Shown piece by piece: positions 48,117 to 57,413 of a stretch of 64,000 nucleotides of DNA. The DNA lies in assembly GCF_015207755.1 (NCBI RefSeq), contig NZ_JADEWH010000002.1, positions 372,001 through 436,000 on the forward strand, written 5' to 3'. Numbering within the stretch: position 1 is the stretch's first letter; the number at the start of each line of letters is the position of its first letter. This DNA is from Nodularia sp. LEGE 06071 (lineage in GTDB: Bacteria > Cyanobacteriota > Cyanobacteriia > Cyanobacteriales > Nostocaceae). The notes under the pieces were generated by a model. The model saw nothing but the letters and a program-made list of their open reading frames with translations, searched no databases and had not been told where the DNA came from. A program made the position numbers and the translations under genes.

Positions 48117-48305
48117 ATGTTATACAAGTCCAATGATGACTTGCCTTTAGAGATTCGCACTAAGTTATCTGAGGCTTACCAGGATCTTTACCGGGCTGCT
48201 TTTAACTCGGCAATCCATTGGTATGGTGAAGCTTCTCAAGCCCACCAAGTAGCCTTAAGTGCCGTAAAAATGCGGTTGGCTACAGATAGGAATGCTTTTG
48301 TTTAA
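48117..48305 (+). CDS. ChaB-family protein
   Basis: A 62-residue helical protein with DLPLEIRTKLSEAYQDLYRA then AAFNSAIHWYG and AHQVALSAVKM, the pattern of ChaB (once called cation transport regulator). The real function is not settled. It is 60 bases before hisIE in the same direction and may share a transcript. Confidence 0.8.
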   Translation: MLYKSNDDLPLEIRTKLSEAYQDLYRAAFNSAIHWYGEASQAHQVALSAVKMRLATDRNAFV

Positions 48306-48365
48306 GCTGAATCAGCAAGTTCAATTTTAAGTCAGCATACCAGATGCTCTATTCAGAATGGTATC

Positions 48366-49058
48366 GTGAATCCATCAATATTGTTTAATGATCACAAATT
48401 AGCTGGTATGTTTTCTACTGATCCGCATTCACTACCACACTCTATTCCTGTTGATAAGATTTGCTACGATGAACGGGGTTTAGTGCCGACAATTATCCAA
48501 GATTATTTGGATGGCACTGTTTTAATGATGGCGTGGATGAGTCAGGAATCATTAAAAAAGACTTTAGAAACTGGGGAAACTTGGTTTTGGAGTCGTTCTC
48601 GCCAGGAGTTATGGCATAAGGGAGCCACTTCTGGACATATTCAAAAGGTGCAAAGTGTCCGTTATGACTGTGATAGTGATGCACTGCTCATTGGTGTGGA
48701 GCAGCTAGGAGATATTGCCTGTCACACTGGAGAACGCAGTTGTTTTCATCAAGTAGAAGGGGCAATTGTTGCTCCACCAGGGGATACATTATCTCAAGTA
48801 TTTCAGGTGATCTGCGATCGCCGTGACAATCCCGTGGACACTTCTTATACCTGTAAGTTATTGGCCGGTGGCGATAACAAAATTTTAAAAAAGATCGGCG
48901 AGGAAAGCGCTGAGGTCGTCATGGCGTTTAAGGATGATGAAGAGGATGCGATCGCCGGTGAAGTTGCAGATTTACTCTACCATACGCTGGTTGCCTTAGC
49001 TCATCATCAAGTCGATGTGAAGTCAGTATATCGCAAGTTACAAGAACGTCGGCGATAA
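48366..49058 (+). CDS. hisIE: Bifunctional phosphoribosyl-AMP cyclohydrolase/phosphoribosyl-ATP pyrophosphatase
   Basis: A 230-residue fusion for steps 2 and 3 of histidine synthesis. The HisI part has [36 protein letters not shown], the metal-binding DCDSDALL and CHTGERSCF; the HisE part has [25 protein letters not shown] and [13 protein letters not shown]. The start is GTG 48366 or possibly ATG 48408. The stop codon is followed at once by a tandem repeat. Confidence 0.95.
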   Translation: MNPSILFNDHKLAGMFSTDPHSLPHSIPVDKICYDERGLVPTIIQDYLDGTVLMMAWMSQESLKKTLETGETWFWSRSRQELWHKGATSGHIQKVQSVRYDCDSDALLIGVEQLGDIACHTGERSCFHQVEGAIVAPPGDTLSQVFQVICDRRDNPVDTSYTCKLLAGGDNKILKKIGEESAEVVMAFKDDEEDAIAGEVADLLYHTLVALAHHQVDVKSVYRKLQERRR

Positions 49059-49059
49059 G

Positions 49060-49118
49060 AGGGGAGCAGGGAGTGGGGGAAGAAGCAGGGGAGCAGGGAG
49101 CAGGGAGCAGGGGGGAGA
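49060..49118 (+). repeat. STRR, GGGAGCA-type heptamers
   Basis: Six to eight units of GGGAGCA and variants starting one base after the hisIE stop. Confidence 0.8.
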
Positions 49119-49132
49119 AGACGGTAACTTCC

Positions 49133-49188
49133 CAATGACCAATGACCAATGACCAATGACCAATGACTAATGACTAATGACTAATGAC
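49133..49188 (+). repeat. STRR, CAATGAC/TAATGAC heptamers
   Basis: Five exact units of CAATGAC followed by three of TAATGAC. The change of unit inside one array suggests two stages of expansion. Confidence 0.9.
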
Positions 49189-49636
49189 TAATATTTTTTA
49201 ATTCTTATCATTACCTAAAATTTTCCTCACCAATTCCACAGGATTTCCACAGGGATTTTGGTAGTTTTCCACAGATGTTTTACGAGCTAATCGGCAGTTG
49301 CAGTTTTACTGGGGATTGTTGATTCAGAATAGCCTAAATCATAAGACACTGAGTTTATGTTAAGTTAAGTAATAAAAATCTAGCTATAGTCCTGATTATT
49401 GCGTCAAGTTTTATTTTTTATACCACTGGATTTAACATTTCGCAGCATTGACAAACCCACCCCCTCTTGGCGCACAATGATGCGACTGGCTTTTATAGTC
49501 TGTCCAACCATTGACACCAAAAATCACCTCAGAGGCTGGTGTAGATTGTCAGGTAAAGACAGGACTATGTAAGGCAAATCCCCCATCACTGCAAGCAACT
49601 TGTCTCGCTTGATTGACCTCAGAGAAGGAAAAACTC
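49189..49636. other. Intergenic region with three DnaA-box-like sites
   Basis: About 450 bp without a gene. AATTCCACA (49232), ATTTCCACA (49243) and TTTTCCACA (49265) lie within 42 bases in the same direction; cyanobacterial DnaA boxes read TTTTCCACA. Nearby genes are not those of an origin, so a regulatory DnaA site or chance is likely. The DUF2811 promoter should also lie here. Confidence 0.4.
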
Positions 49637-49834
49637 ATGAACGCAACAGTTAGTATCTTTACAGAAATTCCCGAAACACTACATGAATCTCTCAAAAATT
49701 ACTTAGAAGCACATCCTGATTGGGATCAAAATCGAGTGCTGACGGCTGCTTTGTCGCTGTTTTTACTTCAAAATGGTGAGAGCGATCGCCGCGCCGCCCG
49801 CGTATATTTAGAAACATTGTTTCATAATTGTTAA
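49637..49834 (+). CDS. DUF2811 family protein
   Basis: A 65-residue cyanobacterial protein: SIFTEIPETLHESLKNYLEA, HPDWDQNRVLTAALSLFLLQ. The ATG at 49637 has GAAGGA about 8 bases before it; the frame runs on to 49613. The fold looks like a small helix bundle similar to ribbon-helix-helix proteins. Function unknown. C-terminal residues are coded by a HIP1-rich stretch. Confidence 0.8.
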   Translation: MNATVSIFTEIPETLHESLKNYLEAHPDWDQNRVLTAALSLFLLQNGESDRRAARVYLETLFHNC

Positions 49835-50355
49835 ATATAAATGCCCTGCACCAATTAGCCAAAAAACTCAAAGTGCTGGTAAGTAGGTGGGCAAAAATAT
49901 TTCTAACTATGAGAAGATGTGATCCAACGGTGTGCGATAATGCTTCGCCCGCCGGAGGCGATCGCACAGAGTACGACACCATAGTGGGAATTTTTTTGGA
50001 CAACTGAATCTCAAAGACTGTGTTATTTTGGCTCCTGCCTGAGCATGGGCACGGTTACCGTGCCCCATCAATGGATACTGATTACAGATAGCAAGGGGTG
50101 GATGGGGACAAGATAACAGGAAAGAAAATTAAGTAGATATTTTTGCTCAAAAATCTCTGGAATACGGTAATGGCGTGTTTGTCTTTAGCAGTGAAACAAA
50201 ATTGAAGGAAACATCAGATATAGGGGGAAACTCCGCGAATGCCTAAGTGAGGAACTTGGGAAATTTTGTTATGTAACAAGATTTATTCGTGCCTACCGAC
50301 TGAGTTACTTCATCAAGAGTTAATCGAGAAAAACTCTAGACTAAAGACTATGCAC
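49835..50355. other. Intergenic region with a strong palindrome
   Basis: About 520 bp. GGGCACGGT and ACCGTGCCC (50047-50065) form a perfect 9-bp hairpin with a 1-base centre, likely a dispersed repeat or terminator. GCCCGCCGGAGGCGATCGC at 49968 is another small GC-rich repeat. I see no gene. Confidence 0.45.
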
Positions 50356-51075
50356 TCAAGTATGAGTTTCCAACTGCGGAGAGTGAGCGGGACATTCAAA
50401 CTTATACCCTACGCCACGTACAGTTTGAATTAATGCTGGTTGGCTAGCATCGACTTCAATTTTCTTGCGAATTTGACCGATGTGTACATCTACAACCCGT
50501 TGATCACCAACATATTCATAATCCCAGACCTCTTGAATCAGTTCTGCACGTCGCCAGACTCTACCCGGATGGCTAGCTAAAAAATGCAATAAGTCAAATT
50601 CTAGCGCCGTTAAGGGTATTGCTTGGTTGTTAAATGCGACTTCCCGTCGTGCAGGATCAATCATTAACTTTTCAAATACTAGGCGTTTTTGTTCAGAGGT
50701 AGTCACAATCCTCTGTCGCCTCAAAATTGCTGCTACTCTCACTTCTAACTCTCCCAGTCCAAATGGCTTGGTGAGATAGTCATCAGCACCTTTAGAAAAG
50801 CCGCGAATTTTATCGGCTTCATCGGCGCGACTAGTCAGCATCAACACAAACACACCATTACGACTTTGCATTTCCTGGCAGAGGTTGAACCCAATAACAT
50901 CTGGTAAATTCACATCTAGAATCACCAAATCGGGGTTAAATTGCTCAAATAGGGCTAAGGCTGTTTTACCATCCTCAGCAGCCTCCACCTGATAGGTCTG
51001 CTTAATCAAAAAGCGTTGGATTAAATTTCGGACCGCAGGGTCGTCATCAACTACAAGAATCTTGGCGGGAGCCAT
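50356..51075 (-). CDS. OmpR/PhoB-family response regulator
   Basis: A 239-residue two-component regulator from MAPAKILVVDDD; the frame extends 72 bases further. Receiver domain: Asp pair in VVDDDP, phospho-Asp in LVILDVNLPD, Thr/Ser in MLTSRA and Lys in DYLTKPFG. The C-terminal winged helix has LTALEFDLLHFLASHPGRVW, VWDYEYVGDQRVVDVHI and QTVRGVGYKF. No kinase gene is next to it, which is usual in cyanobacteria. I cannot say which named regulator it is. Confidence 0.93.
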   Translation of the reverse strand: MAPAKILVVDDDPAVRNLIQRFLIKQTYQVEAAEDGKTALALFEQFNPDLVILDVNLPDVIGFNLCQEMQSRNGVFVLMLTSRADEADKIRGFSKGADDYLTKPFGLGELEVRVAAILRRQRIVTTSEQKRLVFEKLMIDPARREVAFNNQAIPLTALEFDLLHFLASHPGRVWRRAELIQEVWDYEYVGDQRVVDVHIGQIRKKIEVDASQPALIQTVRGVGYKFECPAHSPQLETHT

Positions 51076-51778
51076 GACCATCACTTTGCACAACAATTCG
51101 TAAGATGAACACAGAAGGAGGATTGCGTAAAAACGCAATTTCCACATTAGGGGTTATTTAAGACTCTACAGGGGTAAGGAATGCATTTCCTGATTATCCA
51201 AAATAATAAATAATAGTGTAATCAGAATTCGGGAAAATGAAACTAAGAAAATTTTACTAGTCACACATATACTTACGTAGAAGTATGATAATTATCAAGG
51301 TTGATATGTACTAGAGCGATATTCTTAACATTCACCACGGCAGTTCGGTAACCTAGTAGACTTGATTTTCCCAATTAAGTGGGGATTTAAAACTTTTTAA
51401 TTTTAAATCCATATGTGGATACATACCACAAGTTATTATGAGACTAATTCTAGAATTTTTCCTCAGCCTACTCTAAATTGCCAAATTTAGAAACATAAAA
51501 GTTAATTTTTTCATAAAAAATGCGTTTTAGGCATCTTTAATCAAAATTATAGAGTCAGGCGCTCATTGACCAAAGACACGAGGGTATACACGGAGTTATA
51601 CCAATATGTTAAAGTTGAGGTAGTTAGAAATTCCAAGTCAATCCAACTAACCCATGCTACTATCCTTGTAGGGCAAAAAATGGATTGATCCGTTGGTTTG
51701 AATCAAGATAAACTTAAATTTGTTTTTCCTGAAGCAAAAGACTTCCTCTGACTAAGGCTAAAGAAAGTATAAACTCCC
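51076..51778. promoter_or_regulatory. Divergent upstream region of 700 bp
   Basis: It lies between the response regulator and the CPP1-like gene and must contain both promoters. AT-rich; I see no repeat, RNA or clear operator. Confidence 0.35.
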
Positions 51779-52405
51779 ATGAGCGATCAAAATCCCTACG
51801 AGAAACTTGGGGTATCAGAAGATGCTAGCTTCGATGAAATTCAGGATGCTCGTAATCGCCAATTGGAGCAATACAATGGCGATGCCAAGAGTCTAGACCT
51901 AATTGAAGTAGCTTACGATGCGATTTTAATGGATCGCCTACGGATGCGCCAGGAAGGTAAAATAAAAGTACCTGAACGAATCAGGTTTCCAGAATTGCGC
52001 GTGCAATTGCCTTCAAAAGAAAGTCCCAGCCCTCGTGAGCAGTCGCCTGCATGGCTGCAAAGAATGCTCGATCAACCCGCGCCTAAAGATATACTCTTAC
52101 CTGGAGCTTGGTATTTGGGTTTAAGTACTATTAGTGTATTTACTCAGTCCGCAGGCAATCAGGTTTTACAGTTGGCTTTAGTCGTAGGTGTAGGAATCAG
52201 TATTTACTTCCTCAAGCGTAAGGAAGGCAAGTTTGGTAGAGCAGTTTTATTAACGCTGGTGGGTTTAATTGTCGGTTTAATTGTCGGCGGGCTAATTGCT
52301 AGTTGGCTGTTGCCGCAGATCAACTTGGGTCAGTTAACATCTGAGCAGTTTTCTACAGTGTTAACATTTATATTGTTGTGGCTGATTAGCAGTTTTCTAC
52401 GTTAA
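51779..52405 (+). CDS. CPP1-like (DUF3353) membrane protein
   Basis: A 208-residue protein. The N-terminal part is J-domain-like without the HPD motif (NPYEKLGVSEDASFDEIQDA and AYDAILMDRLRMRQ), and three C-terminal hydrophobic stretches (about residues 112-145, 160-180, 192-207) anchor it in a membrane. In plants the relative CPP1 protects protochlorophyllide oxidoreductase; in cyanobacteria it is thought to help chlorophyll-related proteins fold. A single gene. Confidence 0.85.
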   Translation: MSDQNPYEKLGVSEDASFDEIQDARNRQLEQYNGDAKSLDLIEVAYDAILMDRLRMRQEGKIKVPERIRFPELRVQLPSKESPSPREQSPAWLQRMLDQPAPKDILLPGAWYLGLSTISVFTQSAGNQVLQLALVVGVGISIYFLKRKEGKFGRAVLLTLVGLIVGLIVGGLIASWLLPQINLGQLTSEQFSTVLTFILLWLISSFLR

Positions 52406-52493
52406 GCCGATGAGTATTTTGAATTGTAGATTAATTAAGGGTAATAGATAAGTTAATTTTATCTTTTACCCATGTTGTTAAGACCAGGAACTA

Positions 52494-53192
52494 TTAACCA
52501 ATTTCGACTCTTTGAGATTCGAGGATCAGTTTGACAGCTGTACTTAAATCCTGAACAATTAAGTCGGGATGGTAAATTTCTAATTGAGTGCGATCGCGAA
52601 TTCCAGACTCCACAGCCATCACCTTAATACCGTGTTTTTTCGCCGCCGCAATATCTGCTTCTGTATCCCCAACCATCCAAGTATCGGCTGCGGGGGGCAG
52701 TTCTGCTAATGCCCGTGCCATCAATAAGGGCTTATCTTCAATGTCAGTAGTTTTAACATAGTCGTTTTCCAGGCAATAGCAGCGATTTTCTGGAAAAAAA
52801 CTGCCTAAGTCGTATTTTTTCACTGCATAATCTAGTTCCCGTACCCGACGCATTGTCATCACAGCCAAATCAATTCCCGCCTGTTGAATTTGTAACAGCG
52901 CCTCTACAGCACCTGGGATCAGGCTGTCATACTGAAAGTAAGTGTCTGTATGTACGGTTTTGCGCCGCAACTGAGCAAATTCTTGTGCTTGCGTCCCATC
53001 TAAACCAGATTTTAAGGCAATTTGTTTTTCCGGGACGCGCGATCGCTTGAGTTGCCAAAATTCGGCTTTCTCCAGTTGTTGCACAGATTGTTCGGGATGT
53101 TGGATTTGCTGCAAACAAAATTGATAAACACGGTAATACCGTTCAGAGACATTCATGATCGGGCCGTCGAAGTCGGTGATTAGTCTTAGCAT
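52494..53192 (-). CDS. HAD-superfamily hydrolase
   Basis: A 232-residue hydrolase. Motif I is ITDFDGPIMN (Asp, Asp), motif II is MTMRR, motif III has the Lys in IEDKPLL and motif IV is MVGDTEADIAAAKKHG, as in phosphoglycolate-phosphatase-like HAD enzymes. The substrate cannot be told. The start at MLRLITDF fits the fold; the frame runs 69 bases up. Confidence 0.85.
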   Translation of the reverse strand: MLRLITDFDGPIMNVSERYYRVYQFCLQQIQHPEQSVQQLEKAEFWQLKRSRVPEKQIALKSGLDGTQAQEFAQLRRKTVHTDTYFQYDSLIPGAVEALLQIQQAGIDLAVMTMRRVRELDYAVKKYDLGSFFPENRCYCLENDYVKTTDIEDKPLLMARALAELPPAADTWMVGDTEADIAAAKKHGIKVMAVESGIRDRTQLEIYHPDLIVQDLSTAVKLILESQRVEIG

Positions 53193-53259
53193 CGGCGGAA
53201 ATTGTAAATTTTTATGACAATTATAAGAAAGACGCTGAAAACACCTGAGAAACAGCAAC

Positions 53260-53677
53260 ATCGTTGCATTTTTCGTACTTTAGGCAGGTGATGAAAGCTA
53301 GATGCACCCTTGAGGGTGCTTTGATGTTAAACTGATTTGAACAGGAAGGGTAATCAACCTGTATAAAAACCCGATGTTGCCTAACGGCTCTACGCTGCAC
53401 CTTCTCCCAAAGGGAGAGGCTTCGCCAAGACAATTGAAAATATGGGGTTCTATTCCATAGTTCTAGCTCCTTTCCAGGAATAGGTAAAATTTTCATGGGG
53501 ACTAGACGACCAGTTTTTAAGCACAAACAAATTTTGGAGTCATCCAACTACGGTAGGGCATACCGAAAGTTAACGCTTGAGGAGAGAACCACCTCTGGGT
53601 GAGATACCGCAAGGGGTTTCATCTAAGTGGACTCGTTGAACCAAGAATCTCCGTAGCTTTAGCCCGGAGAGTGTCAA
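53260..53677 (+). mobile_element. Transposase-less IS200/IS605-like element C
   Basis: The right end finishes at TCAA (53674-53677) and carries a hairpin with a CTCCG/CGGAG stem, then a stem-loop capped by GCAA at about 53609 and further conserved blocks back to GGTAGGGCATACC (53552). The left end holds a 6-bp stem with TTGA loop (GCACCC / GGGTGC, about 53311-53326); the exact left border is unsure. The centre has the same CTTCTCCC-to-CCAAGA block as element A. There is no tnpA or tnpB. The right border lies 9 bases from the hppD stop codon. Confidence 0.75.
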
Positions 53678-53685
53678 CTCATTAG

Positions 53686-54726
53686 TTATTGCAAAGTGCC
53701 GCGTTTAATTTGCTCACTTTCAATCGCCTCAAATAAAGCGCGAAAATTACCTTCCCCAAAACCTTTAGCTTGATAACGGCGCTCAATAAACTCAAAGAAA
53801 AAAGTCGGTTGTCCAAAAATCGGCTGAGTAAAAATCTGTAGTAATACTGCGTCTTCGGCATTTTCTTTCCAGTCCACCAAAATTTCTTGCTCGGCGATCG
53901 CCTCAAGTTCTAGGATTGATAAAGGGAATCCAGGGCGCTGTTGAATCTGTGAGTAGTAGGTTTGGGGAACCGAGAGTAAAGATAAACCACGGGAGCGAAA
54001 TTGCGCGATCGCACTCATTAAATTAGGAGTCCCCAAGGCGATGTGTTGAATACCCGGCCCCCGATTCACATCCAGAAACTCTTGAATTTGGGAATTGCGC
54101 GAAGCTGGTTCATTAATCGGTATTTGTACTCTACCGTTACGGGAAACCATGACTTGGCTATATAAAGCCGAACGGTCAGTTTGAATTTTAAAACTTTGCT
54201 GGGGTTGAAAATCGAGAATTTTTGCGTACCAAGCAACAGCCGACTCTAATTCACCCACAGCCACATTTAGCACTATGTGATCTATAGAACTAAAAGTATG
54301 CTCTGTGGTTGATTGTAGATCATCATCTGTCACTCCTGAGCTTTCCATCAACGTATGAGTCAAACCACCCCAAGCGGCAATTTTGCCCCACTTGCGGAAG
54401 ACATCACCAAAGGCCTGTGACTGGATGGGTTGGATGACTGTAGCGCCGTGAGATTGAGCAAGTGCGATCGCTCCTTCCACATCTTCCATCACAAAAGCCA
54501 CATCTGCTACCCCTGGAGGATGTTGGCACAAAAACGCCGCCACCGGACTCGTAGGCAATAAAGCTGAAGACAGCAAAAAGCGAACAATACCGTTGCTCAC
54601 CACTTCCGTACAAGTGTGAGCCGAACTGATGCTACTATCTACTGCTGTAAACCCCAGGTGGTGTACAAACCAATTCCGCCAGACTTTGGCATCTTCGACA
54701 TAGAAATGAACGTGATCGATGTTCAT
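53686..54726 (-). CDS. hppD: 4-hydroxyphenylpyruvate dioxygenase
   Basis: A 346-residue non-haem iron enzyme of the vicinal-oxygen-chelate fold that makes homogentisate for tocopherol and, in some species, plastoquinone. Iron ligands: His in SSIDHIVLNV, His in GIQHIALGT, Glu in FFEFIERR; GFGEGNFRALFEAIE is the C-terminal helix that closes the active site. The N-terminal repeat domain (DHVHFYVEDAK) is present. Element C ends right behind its stop codon. Confidence 0.9.
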   Translation of the reverse strand: MNIDHVHFYVEDAKVWRNWFVHHLGFTAVDSSISSAHTCTEVVSNGIVRFLLSSALLPTSPVAAFLCQHPPGVADVAFVMEDVEGAIALAQSHGATVIQPIQSQAFGDVFRKWGKIAAWGGLTHTLMESSGVTDDDLQSTTEHTFSSIDHIVLNVAVGELESAVAWYAKILDFQPQQSFKIQTDRSALYSQVMVSRNGRVQIPINEPASRNSQIQEFLDVNRGPGIQHIALGTPNLMSAIAQFRSRGLSLLSVPQTYYSQIQQRPGFPLSILELEAIAEQEILVDWKENAEDAVLLQIFTQPIFGQPTFFFEFIERRYQAKGFGEGNFRALFEAIESEQIKRGTLQ

Positions 54727-54997
54727 AAATCCTGAAAATCCAGCACAACAGCTTACCTATCTGTAATTTTGAGATTTTTTGCTAGATTATCAAGTATTTC
54801 CTGATTAATCATACACCTTACATTTTGCACAAATAAAAATTCATGTTATTTAATTACATAGTATTTAAACCAAACCCCTTGATTTAGTGATAAAATCCAA
54901 TATAAATAAGGTAGCATTATCGTGCATCTTTTTACCTTGTCTGGGTTTGTGCGTAGAGATGCCAGATATGAGATATCAGTATAAAGCATTTGAAAAT

Positions 54998-56386
54998 TTA
55001 ACGTAAAGCAACTTGCCATGCTTTCCCTGTTTGCTTCAAGTTAAAAGATTTACACGACTGCAAGAATTTAATAAAATTACCATTCAACTGTAAGGATTTA
55101 ATTTGCTCAGTGATCGGTTTACCATAGCGCAGACTAAATTCAACACCCAACGGGCTAATATCAATGTACTTTGTCGGAGATTGTATCGTTAGTTCCTGGA
55201 GAATATCCTTGAGTGCTGTTTCCAAATCTGCTGCGGAATTAATACTAGACAATAAAGGAGACTTCTTCGCACTGGTTAATGAAGTATCTTCCTTGGCATT
55301 TATTGGTAGTGACTGATTAACTTGAAATAGCGTTATGTATATTTCAGATGCTGGATCAACTTGGTGAATCGCAAAATCAGCCGGATAGTTAACAAAAATA
55401 TCTCTAGCTTTCTTACCGGAAAAATGGTGAGCAACTACTTGACTGATAGTAAAATTATATTTAGTTTTAAAAATTTTAGAAAGAATGGAAAGTTTAACCC
55501 AATAAACTTGATGATGTTCTTGCTCTGCTGAGATTAATTCTTTAATTTGCTGAAGAAAAACTTCAATGGTGGGAATCTCAGGAGTAGAATTGGGAAATTG
55601 TGTGATTTGTTTGCCTGTAGAGCTATCCAATACTATCAAAGCTTCTCCTTTTTTGATCGCTTGATAGACCATTAAGCCATTTTGCTGAAGATGGTTGCAC
55701 AGATTAGTCATCACTTTATCTGACGAACACACGATAACTTCTTTAGCATGGGCATAACGCTCATGAACCGAGGAACCCAAGGCGATCATTTTACCATCAG
55801 CATTATCTTTACCCACAGGAACGTGAATTAATTCGTATCCACGCTGATGTAATTCCACATCTCGTTTACCCATGCTACTCCAATTAGCAAAGGCAATCTT
55901 GACTTGCAGGGGATAGGTACAAACTTTTGTTAAGAAATTTTCGGTTTGAGTATTCAGTTGTAAGTTTTCTGCATCTAGCAGTAAAATAGCGATCGCTGGC
56001 GGAGAAAAAGAGTTTTTCTGAGGCTCCAAAACATCTTGATTATTTAACTCAGTGCAATTTAGCTCTGGAAGTGACTCATTAATTATAACTTCTAGATTAC
56101 GGAAGGCGGGTGAAGCAAAAAAACTCGGCACTAGAAAAAGTCCCAAGTATTCTTTAATCTTTGGCATCAGTGTCAGATAATCTGCTAAGTTGCTGATTTT
56201 TTTATTTAACCCAGCCATGAGTGCAGATTGGTATTGAGGTAGTCTCCAGTTAACACTTTGGTAATTTGCCACAACTAATTCAGGATGCTGCTGTAAAATT
56301 TGGATAATTTCTTTACAAACAGCAATACTAAGTTGGTTAATTAACTCAGAATCAGAGGTAGTTAGCACCCGTTTGTCATTTGGCAT
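54998..56386 (-). CDS. NYN-domain ribonuclease-like protein with LOTUS-like domains
   Basis: A 462-residue protein. After a helical N-terminal region (1-110), a NYN domain starts at IAILLLDAENL (Asp138) and has the other acidic sites in GKDNADGKM and VICSSDKVM-like (IVCSSDKV) positions; this fold is a PIN-like nuclease. Residues about 295-345 (QVYWVKLSILSKIF) and 390-460 (YIDISPLGVEFSLRYGKPI, then NFIKFLQSCKSFNLKQTG) look like OST-HTH/LOTUS winged helices that bind RNA. The likely job is RNA cleavage or binding. No partner gene is next to it. Confidence 0.7.
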   Translation of the reverse strand: MPNDKRVLTTSDSELINQLSIAVCKEIIQILQQHPELVVANYQSVNWRLPQYQSALMAGLNKKISNLADYLTLMPKIKEYLGLFLVPSFFASPAFRNLEVIINESLPELNCTELNNQDVLEPQKNSFSPPAIAILLLDAENLQLNTQTENFLTKVCTYPLQVKIAFANWSSMGKRDVELHQRGYELIHVPVGKDNADGKMIALGSSVHERYAHAKEVIVCSSDKVMTNLCNHLQQNGLMVYQAIKKGEALIVLDSSTGKQITQFPNSTPEIPTIEVFLQQIKELISAEQEHHQVYWVKLSILSKIFKTKYNFTISQVVAHHFSGKKARDIFVNYPADFAIHQVDPASEIYITLFQVNQSLPINAKEDTSLTSAKKSPLLSSINSAADLETALKDILQELTIQSPTKYIDISPLGVEFSLRYGKPITEQIKSLQLNGNFIKFLQSCKSFNLKQTGKAWQVALR

Positions 56387-56627
56387 AACTCATACAGTAC
56401 ATTGGAATAACCTGGTTCAGAGCATCAGCAAAGATGGTAATTACACTATGTTATATCTAGCTAAAAACAACTGATAACCGTGAAACTGCCTAAATAAAAT
56501 CGTTGAAACTTAGCTAAAGTATGAGGATAAGCGTGGGAAACAAAAAATCCGCTCTCCTGGGTAGAGAAAATTAATTCAAACTGCAACTTTCTCGGAAACT
56601 AGCTAACTATTTACCAAAGACAATCGC

Positions 56628-57413
56628 TCAACTAAGATGAGCAAAAATATAGTCACGAGTACGAGAATCAACAGGGTGAGTAAAAATTTTTTTTGTCGTA
56701 CCAAATTCAATGATTTCACCAATCTTATTTTCATTACCATGAAAGAACGCAGTGAAATCAGATAAACGAGTAACTTGCTGCAAGTTGTGACTAATAATTA
56801 CCATTGTCAATTCTGAACGCAAGCGCAAACTTTGGATTAAACTTTCAACTTTCATGCTAGCAGTAGGATCAAGAGCAAAACAAGGCTCATCCATCAAGAT
56901 AATTTGTGGCTTAACTGCTAAAGCACGAGCAATGCAGAGTCGCTGTTGTTGACCGCCAGAAAGGTCTAAAGCCGACTTGTGCAATTTATTTTTCACTTCT
57001 TCCCAGAGGTCAGCATCTTTAATGGCAGATTCTACAATTGCGTCTAATTCTGGTTTCGGATGCCACCCGACGATTTTCACGCCATAAGCCACATTATCGT
57101 AAACGCTCATCGGAAAAAGATTCGGCTTGGGGAGTACCATACTCACTTGGCGGCGGAGGCGATTTAAGTTGACCCGACGCTCATAAATATTTTGATTAAA
57201 AAATTCTACCCTCCCCTCAACCCGTACTTTTGCTTCTAATTCAATCATGCGATTCAGACATTTAAGAAAACTAGATTTTCCACAACCACTAGGGCCAATA
57301 ATTGCAGTTACTTTACCCTGATAAATATCCATTGATATATTTTCAAATATCTTTTGGGCATTGTAATAAAAGCTGAGATTTTTGACTTGTATGGCTGGAA
57401 TTAGTTTATTCAT
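56628..57413 (-). CDS. PstB-like ATPase with altered Q-loop
   Basis: A 261-residue ABC ATPase close to PstB. Walker [10 protein letters not shown] (40-48), signature LSGGQQQR and the H-loop His are present, but the Q-loop reads MVLPKPN where PstB proteins have MVFQKPN, so Gln95 is Pro. The D-loop region reads CFALDP against CSALDP. The Q-loop Gln contacts magnesium and the membrane partner, so coupling may differ. It lies 550 bases after the regular pstB in the same direction and could be a second subunit of the same transporter. I chose MNKLIPAIQV; the frame extends 36 bases up. Confidence 0.85.
   Translation of the reverse strand: MNKLIPAIQVKNLSFYYNAQKIFENISMDIYQGKVTAIIGPSGCGKSSFLKCLNRMIELEAKVRVEGRVEFFNQNIYERRVNLNRLRRQVSMVLPKPNLFPMSVYDNVAYGVKIVGWHPKPELDAIVESAIKDADLWEEVKNKLHKSALDLSGGQQQRLCIARALAVKPQIILMDEPCFALDPTASMKVESLIQSLRLRSELTMVIISHNLQQVTRLSDFTAFFHGNENKIGEIIEFGTTKKIFTHPVDSRTRDYIFAHLS

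Noticed and set aside
49133-49188. Possible CRISPR array
   Set aside because: The units are 7 bp, head-to-tail and without spacers; this is an STRR.
53221-53547. 108-codon minus-strand frame
   Set aside because: It lies across element C, whose conserved features are at the DNA or RNA level; the peptide shows no family pattern.
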